DNA from: Aquilaria yunnanensis
Taxonomy: Eukaryota > Streptophyta > Magnoliopsida > Malvales > Thymelaeaceae
Assembly (NCBI GenBank): GCA_039654915.1
Contig: CM077599.1
Location: forward strand, 68,230,001 to 68,294,000
DNA length: 64,000 bases
Direction: 5' to 3'
Part shown: piece by piece, positions 59,187 through 64,000 of the stretch
Numbering within the stretch: the first letter of the stretch is position 1
How the letters are laid out: each line of letters opens with the position of its first letter
Translations under genes and position numbers: made by a program
The notes under the pieces: generated by a model
Database searches by the model: none
What the model saw: only the letters and a program-made list of their open reading frames with translations
Told to the model about the DNA's origin: nothing

Positions 59187-60310
59187 TTCTAAAATATTGC
59201 ACTATTATAATCACTCAAAGTAGTACTAGCATCTATTTATAATTAGGAAGATTTTTTTATTAGTTACAATCTGATTTCTCTTTTGCAACATTTATATATT
59301 AGGCTTTTTATAATTAAACTTTTTTATGTTTTTTGATAAAGTTTTTATTATTTGATGTCATTGCTTTTATTTTACTACATGTTTTTTTTTAGCACTCCCT
59401 TCACTCGGGTAAGTGCATTTTTGTGCGCCTTGTGCCTAAGGCAATACAAGGGTTTAATGCCTTATGTGCGCCTTTTGTGGCTGACCCTATAAAGCCCAAA
59501 AGCCTAACAGCTAAGATGGAGGTAGACCTTACGAAGGCTAAAACCTGACAGTCAGAGACCCTAGACGGGGTCACACAATAAGAAGGGATGCTGACCCTGT
59601 AAAACATAGTTAGAGGCCCTAAATGAGGCCACCTTATTAGGGAATAACCCTTCTCCAATTATAAAAGCCTGGCATAAGGCACAATTCGTGAACAAACCAT
59701 TTCTAATGATTCCACATGACAAAAAAAAAAAAAGATCAATTCTAGGTTTATGAGCCCTGAGCCACAAAAGCTCAAATTGTGAGGGACCTAACTTAAACCC
59801 CTATAAGGGGACAACAATATCTACGAGCCATTACAATGCTAAACAAGTTCTTATGAAAGCAAACTCACTCGAAGGGCTTAAGTTATTAGAAGACCACCAA
59901 AAAGGATAAGTTATTCAAAAAAGTGTAATAATGGCTTATGAAACAGGGGCAAAGCAAACAAGGCAAAACAGCCCTCGTTTATTGCCATTAAGAAGCAGCT
60001 TCTTTAAGAAGCAACCTGGAGAAGCACCGTACACTTCTCAGCAAATGACATCGCATATGGTGCAACAACTTGACACAAAAAATTAGGGATCGTGCGCTTT
60101 TTAGACAAACACAAACTTCTTTTCTATAGGCCAATGATGTTTAAGAAAATACAGGACCCTTAGCCCACATTTTCTTAAAATGATGAGGATCTATTAGTAG
60201 AGAACATGCCCAACACAAGATCCTATCAACTATCAATCTGGCACCAAATATGGGACAATCATTAAAGGCTGATGCCTACACCAAAAGTGAAGAAGGGTTC
60301 AGCCTGAGAA
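58494..60310 (+). repeat. Segmental tandem repeat, copy A (hAT 3' part plus flank)
   Basis: From the intron before the hAT dimerisation exon to about 60310 the sequence is repeated, with moderate divergence, at 60751-64000. Aligned landmarks: TTGTGTTATCCTATGTAG (58503/60760), the LNDLVYVKYNQ exon (58770/62434), TGTGCGCCTTGTGCCTAAGG (59421/63096) and GAGGATCTATTAGTAGAGAA (60183/63890). The offset without the later insertion is about 2.26 kb. Confidence 0.88.
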
Positions 60311-60317
60311 ATGAATC

Positions 60318-60680
60318 TTATTTGTGCTTCTTACATGATCCCTTCCAAGCACTGTAAACGATGTCAGCAAGGAAAAAGAAAGTGGCCAACTGTAGCGATG
60401 TCTCATAGCTCAACAAAGGCAGGGCATCATCTGAGAAATTTACCTTGGGGACTGTAAAGCCCATATTAATGCTAATTCCTTGGCTCATAAGACTCCACAA
60501 CAAGGCTACTTTTGGCCCAAAATTTGAGTTGATACCATAAAGCTTTTTCAATGATGCCATGCCTGTCAGTTTAACTACAAATATAGATGATCCCCTCCCT
60601 TGATGCTTCCCTGGCAGTTGACCCTTAGCCATTTCCCATGTAGGGGCTAGACTTGATTGGGGCATTCCACATGGCTCCAA
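60318..60680 (-). CDS. Unrecognised 120-codon open frame between the repeat copies
   Basis: A complete minus-strand frame from ATG to stop in the unit spacer between segmental copies A and B. The predicted protein looks less random than neighbouring frames. It has GQLPGKHQGRGSSIFVVKL near residues 20-38, a hydrophobic segment around 64-82, a second around 97-113 (LATFFFLADIVYSAW), and a basic end CKKHK. I do not recognise the family. It could be an exon of a cellular gene captured by the repeat, or chance. No promoter or splice context is evident. Confidence 0.3.
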   Translation of the reverse strand: MEPCGMPQSSLAPTWEMAKGQLPGKHQGRGSSIFVVKLTGMASLKKLYGINSNFGPKVALLWSLMSQGISINMGFTVPKVNFSDDALPLLSYETSLQLATFFFLADIVYSAWKGSCKKHK

Positions 60681-61522
60681 GGCAAGTCAAGTACTGCCTT
60701 GTGGCAGTACACAACTCTAGGGCTAGACTTGATTGGACTATTTTTTTAACTATTATTTTGTGTTATCCTATGTAGTTGAGTGATGGACTTTATATGGAAG
60801 TTCTGATCCAACTTTGCAATAATTTGCAACTTGAATTCTTAGTTTAGCATGTAGTGCATGTGGCTGTGAGTACAGATGTTCAAACGGGCTGCCCGGACCG
60901 GCCGGTCCTGGGCCTAACTAATTTGGGCTCGGGCACAGCCCGTGTTTACACGTGCCGGTCCCATGCCGGTCCTGACCCGGTCCCGGGCCGGTCCCGGGCC
61001 GAACCCGAGCTGGCCCGAAAAATTTTAATTTTTAAAATTGTAATTTTAATTTTAATTTTAAGTTTTAGTTTTTATTTTTAATTTTTAGTCTCCACTTTTT
61101 AGTCTTCACTTTTAAATAACTTAATAAAAACAAGAGTCTGAGAGTTTTTTTATAAGTGATATTTTATAATCTAGTTTATCTTAAATTCCACTTCATCTTC
61201 AATTCTACTAGACTTTTAAATTAATCAAATGTTAAAGGTAAGAAATTGACCAAAAAGTTTGGAAACTTTGATATATTTGATTTTGAGTTAAACCATTTTT
61301 TGTTATTTCTTTATGTTAAATAAACAAACCATGATTACCAAGATTTTACTTTACAAGACAGTAAATAAAATAATGACAAAAAAACTAGATAAATATTTAT
61401 TCTAAGGTTATCTTTATATTTTGTATAATTACTTGTTTTAAGAGCAAAACACCACAACCGGTGTGAACTTTTATTAATATTAAAGCCAAACGGCACTTAC
61501 ATACCATGGAACGGGCTTTACA

Positions 61523-61666
61523 TTACTCAATATCGAATTGCTCGTCATCGTCAGTTTGTTGGATATGAGTCCCACGGGTCGCCGGTCGAGAAAGGCCACG
61601 AAAAAATGACCTCAAACCGGTGCGGGATGAAGAGCTTGAGGCTTTTCCCTTTCCTCTTGATGCCAT
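61523..61666 (-). CDS. 47-residue residual frame of a deleted hAT transposase
   Basis: From ATG at 61666 to TAA at 61523. The protein starts MASRGKGKASSSSS, is Ser/Arg-rich, then ends in an acidic DDDEQFDIE. A basic Ser-rich start and acidic end would fit the first and last codons of a full transposase brought together by an internal deletion; this is inference. A TATA box lies about 165 bases upstream. It cannot encode a working transposase. Confidence 0.5.
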   Translation of the reverse strand: MASRGKGKASSSSSRTGLRSFFRGLSRPATRGTHIQQTDDDEQFDIE

Positions 61667-61830
61667 TTGTGTGAGGCAAAATTGAGCAAAACACAAGTTT
61701 CGAAAGTAATTGAGAATTGAGTGAGAATGGAGAAAATAATATTGACTGCTTGAAAGAAATGAGAGAATATATGAGTAGAGAAGGAGAGATTGCTAAGATT
61801 GGTGTGAAGAAATGGTGCAAATGGCCTCCC

Positions 61831-61838
61831 TATTTATA
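61831..61838 (-). promoter_or_regulatory. TATA box of the residual hAT frame
   Basis: On the minus strand CTTATAAATAGGG, a near-ideal plant TATA box, upstream of the residual transposase start at 61666. The promoter appears to survive although the coding region is deleted. Confidence 0.6.
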
Positions 61839-62398
61839 AGGGAAGGCCTTATTTTTTTTGGCCTAAAATACCCTTAGAAAATAATTGTTGGAGGGGGCAA
61901 AAATGTAAATTCTGGGGTCCAGAAAATGCTGCCAACCGTTAAAAGGACCTAAGTTGTCATTTTCCCTTTTTTTTTGAAAATTCTGGCCGTTGGACTTGTC
62001 CCTGCCGTTGCGCCGCACCGGTCCCGGGCCGGTCCCGTGCCGTCCGCCGTGCCGGTCCCGTGCCGCCGTGCCGAGCCGTGCCGAGCCGAGCCCAACCCGT
62101 CCCTGGGCCGTGCCGAGCCCACCTCCCTCCCCCCCCTCCTCCAGGCCCATATACGGCCCACATGCAGCCGGGCTTGACGCGGTCCTGGGCCGTGCCGGTC
62201 TTGGACGTGCTTGGGCCGTGCTCCAAGCGAGCCGGTCCCGAGCCGGGCCGTGTCAGGACCGGCCCACTGAACATCTCTAGCTGTGAGCGTAACTAAAATG
62301 TATTTCAACAAGTGCATAATAGGATTTTAAAAACTATTTATTTTTAGAAAATCAATTGCCCTTTTTTTCTATTTTTACTTTTATCTTCTTACTCTTCT

Positions 62399-62722
62399 TT
62401 GTATATTTATACCTGGGGAAAAAATAGGCTAGAGCAACAAAAGTTGAATGATCTGGTGTATGTCAAGTATAATCAAAAGCTACATGCTCACTATACTAGG
62501 AGGAATGTCATTGACCCTATATGTTTAGACGATATTGGTGACACACATGAGTGGCTGGTTGGGAAGATGGGTGCTTTTGTGACTGAAGAAGAAGAACCAG
62601 TTTTTGGTGATGATGGGTTGACTTGGAGGAATGTTGTAACTGCAAGTGGTGTGAATGAACCAATAAAATACACAAGGAGAATTGTAAGAGCCAAACAAAC
62701 AACTTCAACAGCACAATCATAG
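62399..62722 (+). pseudogene. Second copy of the hAT C-terminal exon
   Basis: The frame carries LNDLVYVKYNQKLHAHYTRR, then DPICLDDIGDTHEWL and FGDDGLTWRNV, and ends in a stop after AQS. It corresponds to 58740-59060 in copy A and is less damaged: copy A has a one-base change of frame after GDDGLTWG, whereas copy B reads through. It is part of the segmental duplicate, not a separate gene. Confidence 0.8.
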
Positions 62723-64000
62723 CTGGACCTTCAAGAATAAGTGGCAGAGTTAGAGGAGACTAAAGATGAGGAGCCAAAGGGTTGTGAATTTGGGGGAGAA
62801 CTTGAGAGTGATGAAATTTGAGATGATGAGTCCAATAATCAGGAAGAGAAAGATGGTTTTTTTTTCTAAAATATTGCATTATTATAGTTAATCAAAGTAA
62901 GACTAGCATATATTTATAATTAGGAGGATTTTTTTATTAGTTACAAAGTGATTTCTCTCCAGCAACTTCTATATGTTATGCTTTCAATAGATAAACTTTT
63001 TTATTTTTTTCATAAAGTTTTTATGATTTGATGTCATAGCTTCTATTTTACTACATGTTTTTTTTAGTGCTCCCATCGTTCGAGTGAGCGCATTTTTGTG
63101 CGCCTTGTGCCTAAGGCAATACAAGGGTCTAGCGACTTGTGTGCGCCTTTCGCCTTTGGCAACCTTGGGCCACACTATCAAATGGGAGGCTAACTTTACG
63201 AAAGCTAAAAGCCTAACAATCAAAAGGGTGGTAAACCTTATGAAGGCTAAAACCTGACAGTGAAAGACCCTAAATAGGGTCACACAATGAAAAGTGATGC
63301 TGACCCTATAAAAAATAGTTAGAGGCCCAAAATAAGGCCACATGATCGGGGAATGATCCCTTCCCAATTATAAAAGCCTAGTATAAGGCACAATTGGTGA
63401 ACGAACCAATTCTAATGATACCGCTTGACAAACAAAGGAAGATTGGCCCTAGGGCTACGAGCGTTGAGCCATAAAAGCTGAGACTCGCATAGCAACTGAC
63501 TTAAACCTCTATAAGGGGACAACAATCTCTACGAGTGATTATAATGCCAAACAAGTTCTTACGATAGCAAACTAGCTCAAAGGGTTTAAGTTATTAGAAA
63601 ACAACCAAAAAGGATAAGTTATCCTAGAAGTCTAATGATGGCTTATGAAACAGTGGCAAAGCAAACAGGGCAAAACAACCCTCATTTACTGCCATTGAGA
63701 AGCAACTTCTTTAAGAAGCAACGTGGAGAGGATTTGTACACCTCTCAGCAAACAACACCGTATAACGTACAACAACTTAACACAAAAAATGATTGAATGT
63801 GTCCTTCTTAAACAAATGCGAACTTTGCTTTAAAGGCCAACAATGTTTAAGGAAATACAGGACCTTTAGCACACGTTTTCTTAAAATGATGAGGATCTAT
63901 TGGTAGAGAACATGCCCAACTCAAGATCCCATCAACTATCAATCTGGTGCCGAATACAGGACAACCATTTAAGGGCAATGCCTACAAAAAAAGTAAATAG

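Larger units (their letters stand above)
60871..62279. mobile_element. hAT deletion derivative, 1409 bp, TSD GCTGTGAG
   Basis: The left end TACAGATGTTCA and the reverse-complemented right end TAGAGATGTTCA are the terminal inverted repeat. GCTGTGAG is duplicated exactly on both sides (60863-60870 and 62280-62287), the 8-bp signature of hAT. Both subterminal regions are packed with CCGGTCCCGGGCCG-type words, which contrast with the AT-rich centre. A short minus-strand frame (61523-61666) with its own TATA box appears to be a joined remnant of a transposase start and end. Confidence 0.95.
60751..64000 (+). repeat. Segmental tandem repeat, copy B, interrupted by a hAT insertion and cut by the window end
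   Basis: Second copy of 58494-60310, split at 60871-62279 by a hAT deletion derivative. It continues to the end of the window, so its right boundary is not seen. It retains the hATC-like exon (60775 onward), the acidic C-terminal exon, the minisatellite-like monomers and the GAGGATCTATT block. Confidence 0.88.

Noticed and set aside
61949..62317. Frames of 78-122 codons rich in Arg/Gly/Pro
   Set aside because: They are read from the GC-rich subterminal repeats of the hAT derivative and are low complexity.
1..64000. CRISPR arrays, bacterial operons, tRNA or rRNA genes
   Set aside because: No direct-repeat/spacer pattern, Shine-Dalgarno-led gene string, or tRNA/rRNA signature was seen. The tandem arrays present are contiguous minisatellites without unique spacers.

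Overview
The window is plant nuclear DNA, almost certainly from a eudicot. It is AT-rich, and it holds one intact intron-rich host gene in a large tract of nested transposable elements and an endogenous plant pararetrovirus fragment. No bacterial-type operons, CRISPR arrays, tRNA or rRNA genes were seen.

Region 1 (1-10.6 kb) is the genic end. A complete kinesin-5 gene (KIN-5D type) lies on the minus strand at 3034-9146. I could place 22 exons with GT-AG introns, summing to 1047 codons plus stop. Around it are a perfect 50-bp inverted repeat (266-385), a CACTA-type subterminal repeat array (767-1122), two related palindromic MITEs (one inside kinesin intron 20), and a long-TIR DNA element about 330 bp upstream of the start codon.

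Region 2 (10.6-22.4 kb) is non-coding. It holds a decayed Ty3/gypsy LTR end with primer-binding site, a MITE with microsatellite-bearing arms and a small tandem array.

Region 3 (22.4-44.7 kb) is a nested retrotransposon cluster. An old minus-strand Ty3/gypsy element (RT, protease and gag remnants, leader) is split by two long LTR-type insertions with exact target-site duplications: 24250-26732 (GTTGT) and 27489-30977 (ACATT). The second carries a solo LTR of its own (29258-30084, ATAAC). Next comes a full-length 10.7-kb Tat-lineage Ty3/gypsy element (31732-42441, AATAG). Its gag-pol is on the minus strand. A spliced antisense ORF on the plus strand has its own TATA box and poly(A) signal. All 12 gag-pol nonsense codons lie in one reading frame. 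Beyond it are another LTR/leader fragment and a non-autonomous hAT element (43051-43899, 8-bp duplication).

Region 4 (44.7-50.6 kb) contains an endogenous pararetrovirus (Caulimoviridae, florendovirus-like) fragment. It has a broken RT-RNase H polyprotein, an intact 407-codon second ORF one base downstream, a TATA box, and an inverted head-to-head viral piece at its upstream end. A further solo LTR (49842-50568, CCCAC) is related to the LTRs of the Tat element.

Region 5 (50.6-64 kb) is built on a decayed hAT (BED/DUF659/hATC) transposase. It has minisatellite monomers on both sides, a 4.3-kb LTR insertion (54060-58358, GTATT) and a tandem duplication of its 3' part. The second duplicate is interrupted by a hAT deletion derivative (60871-62279, GCTGTGAG).

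Only the kinesin is a clear host gene. The rest is a datable stack of insertions. Exact target-site duplications fix the boundaries of eight of them.
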